Source: a bacterium
GTDB taxonomy: Bacteria > Caldisericota > Caldisericia > B22-G15
Reading direction: 5' to 3'
DNA: 33,989 nucleotides
Assembly: GCA_012517755.1 (NCBI GenBank)
Contig: JAAYUH010000044.1
Location: forward strand, 1 to 33,989
Position 1 is the first letter of the stretch, and every line of letters starts with the position of its first letter. Under the pieces are notes generated by a model that was not told where the DNA came from, ran no database searches, and was given only the letters and a program-made list of their open reading frames with translations. Positions 8,892-17,570 of the stretch are shown here, piece after piece. A program made the translations under genes and the position numbers.

Positions 8892-9290
8892 ATGAAAAGG
8901 ATTTTAGTTACTTCATTAATATTTATTATAATAGTTTCAATTTTTCTAACATCATGTTCATCAAATTCTCCAGAAGGTATACTTAAAAGTTATTTCAAAT
9001 ATATTATGAGAGAAAATTATGAAGAAGCATATAAACTCCTTTCTGGAGATATGCTAAAAGAAAAGGGGAGTTTGGATGATTTTAAAGCATCTTTTGAACT
9101 GATGAAAAAAAATAATAGAAAAATTACTGGTGTTCGAATAGAAGATGTTGTTTTATCAACAGATAAAAAAAGAGCAAGAGTTCATTTTGTCTTAACAATA
9201 AATGAAAGTGGACAGGATGTTGAATATAGAGGTGCCTATATACTTATTCTGTATGATGAGGGATGGAGAATTGAAGGATCAGTTTTTTAA
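8892..9290 (+). CDS. Small lipoprotein with NTF2-like/DUF4878-like domain
   Basis: 132-residue exported lipoprotein of unknown function. A basic start and hydrophobic core end in the lipobox LTSC with Cys22 as the lipidated residue. The mature part (SPEGILKSYFKYIMRENYEEAYKLL, then a beta-rich half ending EGWRIEGS) resembles DUF4878/NTF2-like domains found in many surface lipoproteins; this rests on pattern, not a search. The ATG at 8892 is chosen because GAGGTGG (8881-8887) sits just before it. An in-frame ATG at 8874 would add six residues and is the alternative. The downstream small gene starts 2 bp after its stop. Confidence 0.8.
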   Translation: MKRILVTSLIFIIIVSIFLTSCSSNSPEGILKSYFKYIMRENYEEAYKLLSGDMLKEKGSLDDFKASFELMKKNNRKITGVRIEDVVLSTDKKRARVHFVLTINESGQDVEYRGAYILILYDEGWRIEGSVF

Positions 9291-9292
9291 AT

Positions 9293-9547
9293 ATGAAAAA
9301 AGTTCTTATCAAAGTAAAAAGCGTTAAAGAGTTATGTGAAGCAAAATATAAAGTAGGAGACAGTTGGGAAATTAAAAATAATGTATTTATACCTGAAAAT
9401 TTTTGTATGCACGCTTTTTATGTTTTATATCCTTGGATTCAAACATTAAGGATGGGTGGAGAGATTCCCTGGAACATAAATGGGGAAATAGAAGTTCCCT
9501 GTATTGATAAAGACAATATGGTTATTTTTTCTTTGAAATGTGAATGA
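9293..9547 (+). CDS. TIGR04076-like small protein
   Basis: 84 residues that match my memory of the TIGR04076 family: a beta-rich start (KVLIKVKS, then YKVGDSWEI), a central CMHAFYVLYPWIQTLRMGGEIPW and a final strand with a Cys. The family has no established function. It is cytoplasmic, with no signal peptide. It begins 2 bp after the lipoprotein stop and ends where fhs begins, so it is co-transcribed with C1-folate genes. The Cys/His pair in the centre (C38, H40) could bind metal, but that is speculative. Confidence 0.75.
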   Translation: MKKVLIKVKSVKELCEAKYKVGDSWEIKNNVFIPENFCMHAFYVLYPWIQTLRMGGEIPWNINGEIEVPCIDKDNMVIFSLKCE

Positions 9548-9551
9548 TAAA

Positions 9552-11243
9552 ATGAAAAGTGACATTGAAATAAACAGAGAATACAAACCAAAAAAAATTG
9601 ATGAAATTGCTGAATTATTAAAAATTAAAGAAAAATATTTAATTAAATATGGTGATTATATTGCTAAAATTAAGTTAGATTTATTAGATGAAATCGAAAA
9701 AAACGAAAATGGAAAATATATTCTTATAACAGGTATAACACCGACACCTTTAGGAGAAGGAAAAACAACAACAACTGTTGGTTTAGGACAGGCATTTGCA
9801 AAACTAAAGAAAAAAGGATTAATTTCTATAAGACAACCATCATTAGGTCCAATTTTTGGAATTAAAGGTGGTGCACATGGTGGTGGTTATTCGCAGGTCT
9901 ATCCAATGGATGAATTTAATCTTCATTTCACAGGAGATAACTATGCAGTTTATACAGCACACAATTTACTCGTATCATTTTTATATAACTCTATTTATCA
10001 TAAAAATCCACTTAATATAGATTTAAATAGTATATCAATCAAAAGAGTTATGGATATCTCTGATAGAGGTTTAAGAAAAATTATTGCTGGTGTTTTTGAT
10101 AATTATCTTCCTCATGAAAGTGGTTTTGAAATAACATCTGCATCAGAGATAATGGCAATTTTATCTCTATCGAGAAGTTTAAAAGAGTTGAGAGAAAAAT
10201 TAGGAAACATTATTGTTGGTTTTAGATATGATAAAAAACCTGTTTTTTCTAATGATTTAGAGGTCGCTGGTTCCTTAACAGCATTAACCAAAAATGCTTT
10301 GATGCCAAATTTAATACAAACAATAGAAGGAACACCTGTTTTTGTCCATACAGGACCATTTGGAAACATAGCACATGGTAACTCATCAATAATTGCTGAT
10401 TTGATTGGAATTAAAATTTCTGATTATTTGATAACAGAGGCTGGATTTGGAACTGATCTTGGTGCTGAAAAATTTTTCAATATAAAATGTAGATACTCTG
10501 AGTTAAAACCAGATATTGCAGTAATTGTAGTTAGTTTAAGATCTTTGAAAATGCATGGAGGAGTTGGAAAAATATCTCCAGGTAAACCTTTACCAAAAGA
10601 GATATTAGAAAAAAATTTAGATGCTATAAAAGTTGGCTCTGAAAATTTAAAAAAACATATTGAGAATATAAAAATTCATGGAATAAAAGTGATTGTAAAT
10701 CTAAACTATTTTGAATGTGATGATGAAGATGAGATAAATTTGTTAAGGAAAATTTCATTAGAATATGGAAGTGATGACTTCGTTGTCTCTGAGGTTTATT
10801 CAAAAGGTGGTGAAGGAGGAGTTGATCTTGCTAAATCAATAATTAAATTGACAGAAAAAAAGGAAGATAACTTCAAATTTCTATATCCTCTCGATATGTC
10901 AATAAAAGATAAAATAAAAACAATTGCAACAAAAATTTATGGTGCTAAAGATGTTAAATTTTCAAATGAAGCAATAAATAAAATTGAACTTTTAGAATCT
11001 CTTGGATTTTCTAATCTTCCAATCTGTATGGCAAAAACACATTTATCTTTATCTCATGATTCTAAATTAAAAGGCAGGCCAGACAATTTTATCCTTCCAA
11101 TTGATAATATTAAAATTTCAAATGGTGCAGGGTTCATTGTTACATATTCTGGAGAGATAAGTACAATGCCATCTTTACCATCAAATCCAATTGGAAAATA
11201 TATAGATATTGATAATGATGGAAATATTTATGGATTGAAATAA
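9552..11243 (+). CDS. fhs: Formate-tetrahydrofolate ligase
   Basis: Forms 10-formyl-THF from formate, THF and ATP; it works in either direction in acetogens, purinolytic and other anaerobes. With the ATG at 9552 it is 563 residues, the family size. MKSDIEIN is the typical family start; a GTG at 9540 overlapping the previous gene would add four residues. The P-loop TPLGEGKT is at 65-72, followed by QPSLGPIFG and KGGAHGGGYSQV. The end shares one base (TAATG) with the FolD-like gene, so both are co-translated. With glyA (17969) and the cyclodeaminase-family gene (26611) it outlines a C1-folate pathway. Confidence 0.97.
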   Translation: MKSDIEINREYKPKKIDEIAELLKIKEKYLIKYGDYIAKIKLDLLDEIEKNENGKYILITGITPTPLGEGKTTTTVGLGQAFAKLKKKGLISIRQPSLGPIFGIKGGAHGGGYSQVYPMDEFNLHFTGDNYAVYTAHNLLVSFLYNSIYHKNPLNIDLNSISIKRVMDISDRGLRKIIAGVFDNYLPHESGFEITSASEIMAILSLSRSLKELREKLGNIIVGFRYDKKPVFSNDLEVAGSLTALTKNALMPNLIQTIEGTPVFVHTGPFGNIAHGNSSIIADLIGIKISDYLITEAGFGTDLGAEKFFNIKCRYSELKPDIAVIVVSLRSLKMHGGVGKISPGKPLPKEILEKNLDAIKVGSENLKKHIENIKIHGIKVIVNLNYFECDDEDEINLLRKISLEYGSDDFVVSEVYSKGGEGGVDLAKSIIKLTEKKEDNFKFLYPLDMSIKDKIKTIATKIYGAKDVKFSNEAINKIELLESLGFSNLPICMAKTHLSLSHDSKLKGRPDNFILPIDNIKISNGAGFIVTYSGEISTMPSLPSNPIGKYIDIDNDGNIYGLK

Positions 11244-12094
11244 TGGGTGAAATAATAGACATAAAGCCACTTAAAGATAAAATTTTAAATGAAATAAAAA
11301 ATTTAATATTAAAAAATAATTTTAATAAAAAAATTGCTTTTCTTATTTTTTCAGATAGCTTTGATGCAAAAATTTTTTTGAATGAACTTAAGAATCTTTT
11401 TGATGAGCTTACATTAAAATATGAAGAGTTAAATCTTATAGATGAAAAAGAAGAGGATATTATAAAAATTTTGGATAGATTAAATAATAATTGTGAGATA
11501 AATGGTATATTACCAATAAGGCCTATACCAAAAAATATTGATGAACTTTCAATTTATTCGACAATAAAACCTGAAAAAGATATAGATTGTTTGAGTCTAA
11601 TAAATCTCGGTAAACTTTTTTCTTTTAAACCAAGTTTTATACCTTCAGTAGTTAATGCATCTTTTGAAATATTAAAATATTATATTTTGGAAAAATTCAA
11701 TAATCCTGATTATTTGTCTGGGAAAACTGCTGTTATAGTTGGAAGAAGTATCAATACCGGAAGACCTTTATATATTCTTTCTCTAATGAACAACATGATT
11801 CCAATAAATTTACACTCCAAGGTTAATAATTTGGAAAAATTTATAAAACTTGGTGATATTGTTTTTGCATGTTGTGGAGTTCCAGAACTTATCAAGGGTT
11901 ATATGATAAAGGAGAACTCTATAATAATAGATATTGGAATAAACAAATCAAAAAATAATGAGATAGTTGGAGATGTAGATATAAAAAGTGTTTTAGAAAA
12001 AGTAATGGCAGTGACACCAGTACCAAATGGAGTTGGAGAAATTACAAAATTGATGATTGTAAAAAATTACCTTTTAACATATAGCTTTATCTGA
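11243..12094 (+). CDS. Divergent FolD-like methylene-THF dehydrogenase
   Basis: 283-residue member of the FolD fold, co-translated with fhs. The NAD(P)-binding half is well kept: IVGRSINTGRP (165-175), DIGIN and the C-terminal TPVPNGVGEIT (258-268). KDIDC at 112-116 matches the usual KDVDG. The catalytic half is altered. A gapless comparison with E. coli FolD recalled from memory puts Phe45 where Tyr50 should be and Leu49 (followed by Lys50) where the catalytic Lys54 should be. The VQLPLP loop reads PIRPIP (91-96), losing the Gln, and PCTP reads FIPS (132-135). Cyclohydrolase activity is therefore doubtful; dehydrogenase activity is plausible. It overlaps nth tail-to-tail by 8 bp. Confidence 0.85.
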   Translation: MGEIIDIKPLKDKILNEIKNLILKNNFNKKIAFLIFSDSFDAKIFLNELKNLFDELTLKYEELNLIDEKEEDIIKILDRLNNNCEINGILPIRPIPKNIDELSIYSTIKPEKDIDCLSLINLGKLFSFKPSFIPSVVNASFEILKYYILEKFNNPDYLSGKTAVIVGRSINTGRPLYILSLMNNMIPINLHSKVNNLEKFIKLGDIVFACCGVPELIKGYMIKENSIIIDIGINKSKNNEIVGDVDIKSVLEKVMAVTPVPNGVGEITKLMIVKNYLLTYSFI

Positions 12095-12731
12095 ATTTTT
12101 TTACTCCAACTTTTTTACAATATTTTTCTATTGGACAAATTGAACATTTTGGAGAGATTGGTGTACAAATTTTTTTTCCAAAATTTACAAGGTAATCATT
12201 TAATTCTATCCAATATTTTTTTGGTACTATTTTTCTCAAATTTATCTCAGTATCTTCTGGTTTTTTTGTTTTTACAAATCCTAAACGATTAGAAATCCTA
12301 TGAACATGAGTATCAACAGCAATTCCATCTTTATTGAAACCTTTTGTTATTACAATATTAGCTGTTTTTCTGCCAACTCCGGGCAATTTTAATAACTCTT
12401 CTAAATCATCTGGCACTGAACCGTTATATTTATCAATCAAAATTTTTGATATCTCTTTTAATCTTTTAGCTTTAACTTTGTAAAATCCAATTGAGTATAA
12501 AATTTTTTCAAGCTCTTTATCTTCTATTTTTATCAAATCTTCTGGTGAACTAATAACACTAAATAAATTATTAGTAACTTTCTCTGTTATCTCATCTTTA
12601 GTTCTTTGCGAGAGTATGCAGGAAATTAATACTTTAAAAGGATCTCTTTCAATTGAAACCTTATCAATTAATGTTTTGTTATTCTCTTTATAATATTCCC
12701 TTAATTCTTTTATTATATTTTCTAAATTCAC
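12087..12731 (-). CDS. nth: Endonuclease III
   Basis: Base-excision DNA glycosylase/AP lyase for oxidised pyrimidines, 214 residues. The HhH motif LPGVGRKTA carries catalytic Lys122, Asp140 is in VDTHVHR, and Cys189-X6-Cys196-X2-Cys199-X5-Cys205 binds the [4Fe-4S] cluster. All key residues are present. It starts with GTG, and GTGA overlaps the stop of the upstream permease gene, so it is translated as the last gene of the BMP-transporter operon. A DNA-repair gene coupled to a nucleoside importer is unusual but may be chance. Confidence 0.96.
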   Translation of the reverse strand: MNLENIIKELREYYKENNKTLIDKVSIERDPFKVLISCILSQRTKDEITEKVTNNLFSVISSPEDLIKIEDKELEKILYSIGFYKVKAKRLKEISKILIDKYNGSVPDDLEELLKLPGVGRKTANIVITKGFNKDGIAVDTHVHRISNRLGFVKTKKPEDTEINLRKIVPKKYWIELNDYLVNFGKKICTPISPKCSICPIEKYCKKVGVKKFR

Positions 12732-13663
12732 TCTCTCCTATATGGTTTTAAAAGTGCAGATGGAGCAATTGCGTTTCTTGCAACAAGAATTAAAACTACT
12801 ATAGTTAAGACATAAGGCATCATTAAGAAAAATTGATATGGTATGTTAAAACCAATTGCTTGTAATCTTAATTGTAAAGCATCAACTCCACCAAATAAAA
12901 GTGAACCTAAAAGAACTTTTGTTGGATCCCAGTTTGCAAAAATTACAAGAGCAATACAAACATAACCTCTTCCTCCTACAATTCCATATAGAAACATATT
13001 AAAATATGCAAGTGTAAAAAACGAGCCTGCAAGTCCCATTAAAGCCCCACCTATAATTAATGCAATATATCTTGTTTTATAAACATTAATACCAAGAGCA
13101 TCCGCAGCCTCAGGATTTTCTCCAACTGCTCTTAGAGATAAACCAAAATTTGTTTTATAGATCACAAAAGAAACTATTGGAACAAGAATTAAAGCAATAT
13201 ATGTTAGAATGTATTGATCGAAAAGTATTGGGCCTATGAACGGTATTTTTGATAAAAATGGAATGGCAAAAGTTTTGAATGTCTCTATTGTTGGAGGTAT
13301 TTGAGGTGAACCGATAATCTGTCTATAAGTGAAAAGAGATAAACCTGAAGCAAAAATTGTTATACCAAGGCCACTAACATGTTGTGAAACTCCAAGATTT
13401 ACAGTAAAGAAGGCCATAAGAATTCCAAATAAAATACCAACTAAAATAGCAAATAAAATTCCAAGCCATAAATTATTGGTAAAATATGCTGTTAGAAAAG
13501 CTACAAGTGAACAAAAAAGCATAACACCTTCTATTCCAAGATTCAAAACTCCCGATCTTTCACAAAAAACTTCACCAAGAGTAGCAATAATAAGAGGTGT
13601 TGCCATTCTTAAGGTTGCTGATAAAAGACCAATAAAAAAGCTTGCTGTCAATATATCATTCAT
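12728..13663 (-). CDS. Nucleoside-type ABC transporter permease 2
   Basis: Inner-membrane permease of a BmpA-linked ABC importer (BPD_transp_2 fold; similar to NupQ/YufQ), 311 residues with about eight to nine hydrophobic helices. Family signatures are GVLNLGIEGVML near 38-49 and the cytoplasmic coupling segment LRAVGENPEAADALGIN (177-193). It overlaps the first permease by 4 bp and nth by 4 bp. Nucleoside specificity is inferred from the family, where purine or general nucleosides are the commonest ligands; the sequence alone does not fix the substrate. Confidence 0.9.
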   Translation of the reverse strand: MNDILTASFFIGLLSATLRMATPLIIATLGEVFCERSGVLNLGIEGVMLFCSLVAFLTAYFTNNLWLGILFAILVGILFGILMAFFTVNLGVSQHVSGLGITIFASGLSLFTYRQIIGSPQIPPTIETFKTFAIPFLSKIPFIGPILFDQYILTYIALILVPIVSFVIYKTNFGLSLRAVGENPEAADALGINVYKTRYIALIIGGALMGLAGSFFTLAYFNMFLYGIVGGRGYVCIALVIFANWDPTKVLLGSLLFGGVDALQLRLQAIGFNIPYQFFLMMPYVLTIVVLILVARNAIAPSALLKPYRRE

Positions 13664-14724
13664 TCGACCCTCCTGATTCTATACTCATATAACACTAATA
13701 TTGCAAGTAAAACAAGGAGAGTTATCCCTTGAATAACATCTGCAATAAAAGATGTAACGCCTGTGGCTCTACTCATATATTGTGCACCTGTAATAATGAT
13801 TGCAAAGAAAAAAGATGAAAATAAAACACCAATAGGATTTAAACCACCAAGCATTGCAATAACAATGCCTGTATAACCATAACCTGGAGAAATGTTTTCT
13901 GTTAAGTGGTAGTGCAAACCTGCAACTTCACCAACTCCAGCAAGACCAGCAATTCCACCACTTATAAAAGATGTTATTATTAAAGTTTTTGTAACATTTA
14001 TTCCAAGAAAATTACTTGCATTTGGATTAGCACCTATTGCTCTAATATTAAACCCAAGTTTTGTTTTTTTGATTATTATATAAACAAGAAAAACTGATAA
14101 TAATCCAATTATTAATCCAAAATGTACTCTTGATTTTTGAATTAATTTAGGAAATTCTGCGTTAGGAGATATCATAACTGATTGTGGCCACATAGTTACA
14201 GGGTCTCTCCAAGGACCCTCAAGAACTGCTGTAACTAAATATAGAATTATATAATTCATAAGTAAAGTTGTAACAACATCATCGACTTTTAGTTTCGTTT
14301 TTAGATAACCAGGAATAAAAGCCCATAAACCACCAGCAATAAAGCCAACAACAATCAGTAATATGATATATAAAAATGGAGGAAGATTGAAATTACTAAT
14401 TCCGGCCCAGGTTGCTGCAAGGGCTCCTGCATAAAATTGCCCTTCTGCACCAATATTCCAGAATTTTCCAGTAAAAGCAAATGAAACTGCTATCCCAGTT
14501 AAAATCAATGGAGTTGCTTTAACAAGTGTCTCCATTAATCCTAATCTTGTACCTAAAGCACCATAAAAAATACTATAAATTGATGTAATAGGATTTTTTC
14601 CTGCAAATAAAATTATTATTGAAGAAAAAATGAATGAAATTCCTATAGCAATAAATGGAAGGGCTATTCTAAACCAATTTGGAACAGATTCCCTTTTTTC
14701 TAATCTATATTTAGGTAGTCGCAT
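13660..14724 (-). CDS. Nucleoside-type ABC transporter permease 1
   Basis: Partner permease (similar to NupP/YufP), 354 residues with about nine to ten hydrophobic helices and a basic N-terminus. FTGKFWNIGAEGQFYAGAL is the typical counterpart of the NLGIEG motif in permease 2, and IRAIGANPNASNFLGIN is the coupling segment for the ATPase. It overlaps the ATPase gene by 14 bp and permease 2 by 4 bp, so the two permeases should be made in equal amounts and form the heterodimeric channel. Confidence 0.9.
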   Translation of the reverse strand: MRLPKYRLEKRESVPNWFRIALPFIAIGISFIFSSIIILFAGKNPITSIYSIFYGALGTRLGLMETLVKATPLILTGIAVSFAFTGKFWNIGAEGQFYAGALAATWAGISNFNLPPFLYIILLIVVGFIAGGLWAFIPGYLKTKLKVDDVVTTLLMNYIILYLVTAVLEGPWRDPVTMWPQSVMISPNAEFPKLIQKSRVHFGLIIGLLSVFLVYIIIKKTKLGFNIRAIGANPNASNFLGINVTKTLIITSFISGGIAGLAGVGEVAGLHYHLTENISPGYGYTGIVIAMLGGLNPIGVLFSSFFFAIIITGAQYMSRATGVTSFIADVIQGITLLVLLAILVLYEYRIRRVE

Positions 14725-16252
14725 GTAACTCCTCCTTTTTTGTTCCAGTCATCATTAAACCAATTTCTTCTCTTGAAATTTTACCCTTCTCTATTTCACT
14801 CTTTTCTATTTCACCTGTAATTTCTCCATTATAAATTACTAAAATTCTATCTGAAAGATTCAATATTTCATCAAGATCCTCAGAAATTAAAAGAATACCT
14901 ACTCCTTTATCTCTCAACTCAAGTAATTTTTTATGGATAAATTCAGTTGCTCCAACATCAAGTCCTCTTGTTGGTTGAGCAGCAAGAATAAACTCTGGAT
15001 TCATAGATAAAATTCTTGCTAAAATACATTTTTGAAGATTCCCGCCTGATAAAGTTTTTGTTTTAACAGAAATATTTGGAGTTCTTATATCAAACTCTTC
15101 AACATTTTTTTTACAAAAATTTTCTATACTTTTATAATTAAGAAATATTCTCCCAGAAAAAGGATTTTTATCGTAACACTCAACTATCAGATTTTCAAAA
15201 ACAGGTAAATCGAGAATTAAACCAAGTTCCATTCTATCCTCTGGTATTCTTCCAATTCCTAAATTGATCCTCTCTTTTGGTGATTTATTTGTAATATCAA
15301 TATTTTTAAAAAATATTTTACCTTTTAAAGGTTTTTTAATTCCACTTATTACTTCTTCAAGTTCTTTCTGCCCATTTCCAGAAACTCCAGCGAGACCGAC
15401 AATTTCACCACCTCTAATTTTTAAACTGACATTTTTTAAAGCTATATGACCTCTATAACTTAAAGCATTGATATCTTTTAATTCAAGAACTACATCTTTC
15501 TTTTCAGAAGTTGTAATTGATATGACATCAAATACTTCTTTTCCAACCATTAAAGCGGCAAGTTCCCTTTTATTTGTTTGTTTTGGATCTCTTTCGCCAG
15601 ATATTTTTCCATTTCTTAAAACTATAATTCTATCACTTATTTCAAGAACTTCATCGAGTTTGTGTGAAATAAAAATTATTGTTTTTCCTTCATTTTTTAA
15701 AATTTTTAATGTTTTAAACAGTTCTTTGACTTCCTGAGGAGTTAATACAGCTGTTGGTTCATCAAGAATCAATATATCGATATCTCTAAATAAAATTTTT
15801 AGTATCTCTACTTTTTGTTTTTCACCAACTGATAGTTCACTAATTTTTACATCAGGATTAACAATAATTTCATACTTTTTCATATAATCTTTAATTTTTT
15901 CTTTTGCATTTTCTATATTTATAGTGAATTTATTACTTTTGAGACCTAAAATTATATTTTCAGTAACTGTAAATGGATTTACAAGAGTAAAATGTTGATG
16001 AACCATGCCAATCCCTAAATTGATCGCATCTTTGGGTGAATTTATATCAACTTTTTTACCTTTAATATAAATTTCTCCACTATCTTTTGTATACAAACCA
16101 TATAAAATTTTCATTAAAGTTGTTTTCCCTGCCCCATTTTCTCCAAGGAGAGAAACTATTTCACCTTTATTAGCATAAAAATCAACACCATCAAGAGCTA
16201 TAACTCCTGGAAATCTTTTTTTAATATTTTTCATTAAAATAATTTCATCCAT
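14711..16252 (-). CDS. Nucleoside-type ABC transporter ATPase (two NBDs)
   Basis: 513-residue tandem ATPase of the sugar/nucleoside importer class (similar to NupO/YufO). The first domain is complete: GENGAGKT at 37-44, signature LSVGE, Walker B DILILDEPTAV. The second has the degenerate P-loop GVSGNGQKE, signature LSGGN and AAQPTRGLDVGA in place of DEP, which is normal for this family and implies one working ATP site per protein. It follows the binding-protein gene after a 73 bp gap that holds a terminator hairpin, and it overlaps permease 1. Ribose-type RbsA is the main alternative; permeases and BMP-type binding protein favour nucleosides. Confidence 0.9.
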   Translation of the reverse strand: MDEIILMKNIKKRFPGVIALDGVDFYANKGEIVSLLGENGAGKTTLMKILYGLYTKDSGEIYIKGKKVDINSPKDAINLGIGMVHQHFTLVNPFTVTENIILGLKSNKFTINIENAKEKIKDYMKKYEIIVNPDVKISELSVGEKQKVEILKILFRDIDILILDEPTAVLTPQEVKELFKTLKILKNEGKTIIFISHKLDEVLEISDRIIVLRNGKISGERDPKQTNKRELAALMVGKEVFDVISITTSEKKDVVLELKDINALSYRGHIALKNVSLKIRGGEIVGLAGVSGNGQKELEEVISGIKKPLKGKIFFKNIDITNKSPKERINLGIGRIPEDRMELGLILDLPVFENLIVECYDKNPFSGRIFLNYKSIENFCKKNVEEFDIRTPNISVKTKTLSGGNLQKCILARILSMNPEFILAAQPTRGLDVGATEFIHKKLLELRDKGVGILLISEDLDEILNLSDRILVIYNGEITGEIEKSEIEKGKISREEIGLMMTGTKKEELHATT

Positions 16253-16280
16253 TTATATCACCTAAAAAAATAATAACAAT

Positions 16281-16305
16281 ATAAAAAAGGGGGCAGATTG
16301 CCCCC
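16281..16305 (-). terminator. Intrinsic terminator/attenuator inside the BMP operon
   Basis: On the minus strand the RNA reads GGGGGCA-AUC-UGCCCCC followed by UUUUUUAU: a perfect 7 bp GC-rich stem, a 3-nt loop and a U tract. It lies between the binding-protein and ATPase genes. Partial readthrough would give excess binding protein over transporter, a common arrangement in ABC importers. Confidence 0.88.
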
Positions 16306-16325
16306 AATTATGTTTTTAACTGAAA

Positions 16326-17330
16326 TTAATCAGATACTGGTACTCCTTCATTTACATCAACTCTGAATACTCCTGAAAGAATAGCATTCTTTTTTTCTTC
16401 AACAAGATCTTTTATCTCTTGTGGTAATTTAGTTTCCCAATTATGATATGGAGCAAGTTTTGCACCACCTTTTGCCATCATACAGAAATCTTTGAGATCT
16501 ATTGCTTCAAAGGTACCATTTTTAACTTGATTAATAACATATTCAACTGTTGGATACATATCCCAAAGTGGGCCGGTTACAACTTGATCAGGAGCCAGTT
16601 CCCATTGATCAAGTAGACTACCAAAAACAGGTATATTTCTTTCTTTGCAGGCATCTATAACTCCGTATCTTTCTGCGAACATAACATCTGCTCCAGCTTC
16701 AATTTGAGCAATTGCAGCTTCCTTAGCTTTTGGAGGGTCAAACCAACTACCTATAAATGTTACTTTAACTTTAGCATTTTTATTTGCTTCTTTTACTCCT
16801 TGAATAAAAGCATTTACTATTCTGTTAACTTCTGGAACTGGGTATCCCCCTACTACACCAACAACATTGGTTTTTGTTAATTTTCCAGCTATTAATCCAC
16901 AAAGATATGCTGGTTCATGAATCCAGTCATCAAAAACTGCAAAATTTGGATCAGCAGGTCCACCACCAGATCCAAAAGCAAATGCAATATCTGGATAATC
17001 CTTAGCAACTCTTCTTGCTGCCTCTTCGTTTCCAAAAGCATCTCCCATAATAATATCTGGTTTTTTATCTGCATATTCTCTTAAAACTCTTTCAAAATCT
17101 GTATAACCAACACTTTCTACCCATTCGTAATCAATACCAAGCGTATCTTTTGCTTTTAAAAGAGCTTGGTGTATGCAACCATCCCAAGGTTCCTCGATTG
17201 GTGTTGCAAAAACCGCAACAACTTTAATTTTTTTCTCTTCAGTTGGTTTTTCTTCTGGTTTGGCACATCCATTTAGAACAATTAACCCTACTAACATAAA
17301 AAAAAGCAAAATTGTAATACCTTTTTTCAT
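16326..17330 (-). CDS. BMP-family nucleoside-binding lipoprotein
   Basis: Surface-anchored solute-binding protein of the BMP/PnrA family, 334 residues. The signal peptide ends in LNGC with Cys22 lipidated. The mature protein has the periplasmic-binding fold with VVAVFATPIEEPWDG, FAFGSGGG and VVGVVGGYPVPEVNR, typical of BMP proteins that bind purine nucleosides such as inosine or guanosine. The ATG at 17330 is chosen because GGAGGTGG sits 3 nt ahead of it; a GTG at 17336 would overlap that site. It is first in the importer operon and followed by a terminator, so it should be the most abundant product. The exact ligand is not fixed by sequence. Confidence 0.92.
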   Translation of the reverse strand: MKKGITILLFFMLVGLIVLNGCAKPEEKPTEEKKIKVVAVFATPIEEPWDGCIHQALLKAKDTLGIDYEWVESVGYTDFERVLREYADKKPDIIMGDAFGNEEAARRVAKDYPDIAFAFGSGGGPADPNFAVFDDWIHEPAYLCGLIAGKLTKTNVVGVVGGYPVPEVNRIVNAFIQGVKEANKNAKVKVTFIGSWFDPPKAKEAAIAQIEAGADVMFAERYGVIDACKERNIPVFGSLLDQWELAPDQVVTGPLWDMYPTVEYVINQVKNGTFEAIDLKDFCMMAKGGAKLAPYHNWETKLPQEIKDLVEEKKNAILSGVFRVDVNEGVPVSD

Positions 17331-17371
17331 ATCCACCTCCTGATGGATTATTTAATTTTATTATAATAATA

Positions 17372-17399
17372 ATTTTAATTTAATTTTTTATGTTGTCAA
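17372..17399 (-). promoter_or_regulatory. Promoter of the BMP importer operon
   Basis: TTGACA (17394-17399) and TAAAAT (17372-17377) on the minus strand, 16 bp apart: the best -35/-10 pair I see in the window. The predicted leader is about 35 nt and carries the GGAGGTGG ribosome site. Confidence 0.6.
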
Positions 17400-17422
17400 C
17401 TTCTTCATATTTTTTGTTATTA

Positions 17423-17439
17423 TAAAGTGATAAACTTTA
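17423..17439. repeat. 17 bp imperfect operator-like palindrome
   Basis: TAAAGT-GATAA-ACTTTA, 6 bp inverted arms around 5 bp, in the 234 bp non-coding gap upstream of the BMP promoter. It overlaps a second minus-strand TATAAT-like sequence. It could be an operator, but AT-rich chance palindromes are common. The rest of the gap (17440-17570) shows no ORF, riboswitch core or strong hairpin. Confidence 0.25.
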
Positions 17440-17570
17440 ATATACTAAGTGACAGGCGTTTTGTACATTAAAATTGTAAATACTATAATTAAAATTATGG
17501 AATTATATTCTCAATTTCAATCATTAGATTAAAATAGAGTTAATTACTTAATTTTTTTTAAAATTAAAAC

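Noticed and set aside
14711..16252. Missing Walker A Lys and DEP motif in the second ATPase domain as a mutation
   Set aside because: The degenerate second site is normal for tandem sugar/nucleoside ABC ATPases.
17440..17570. Possible purine riboswitch before the BMP importer
   Set aside because: No conserved purine aptamer core or expected stems could be found on the minus strand; the region is simple AT-rich sequence.
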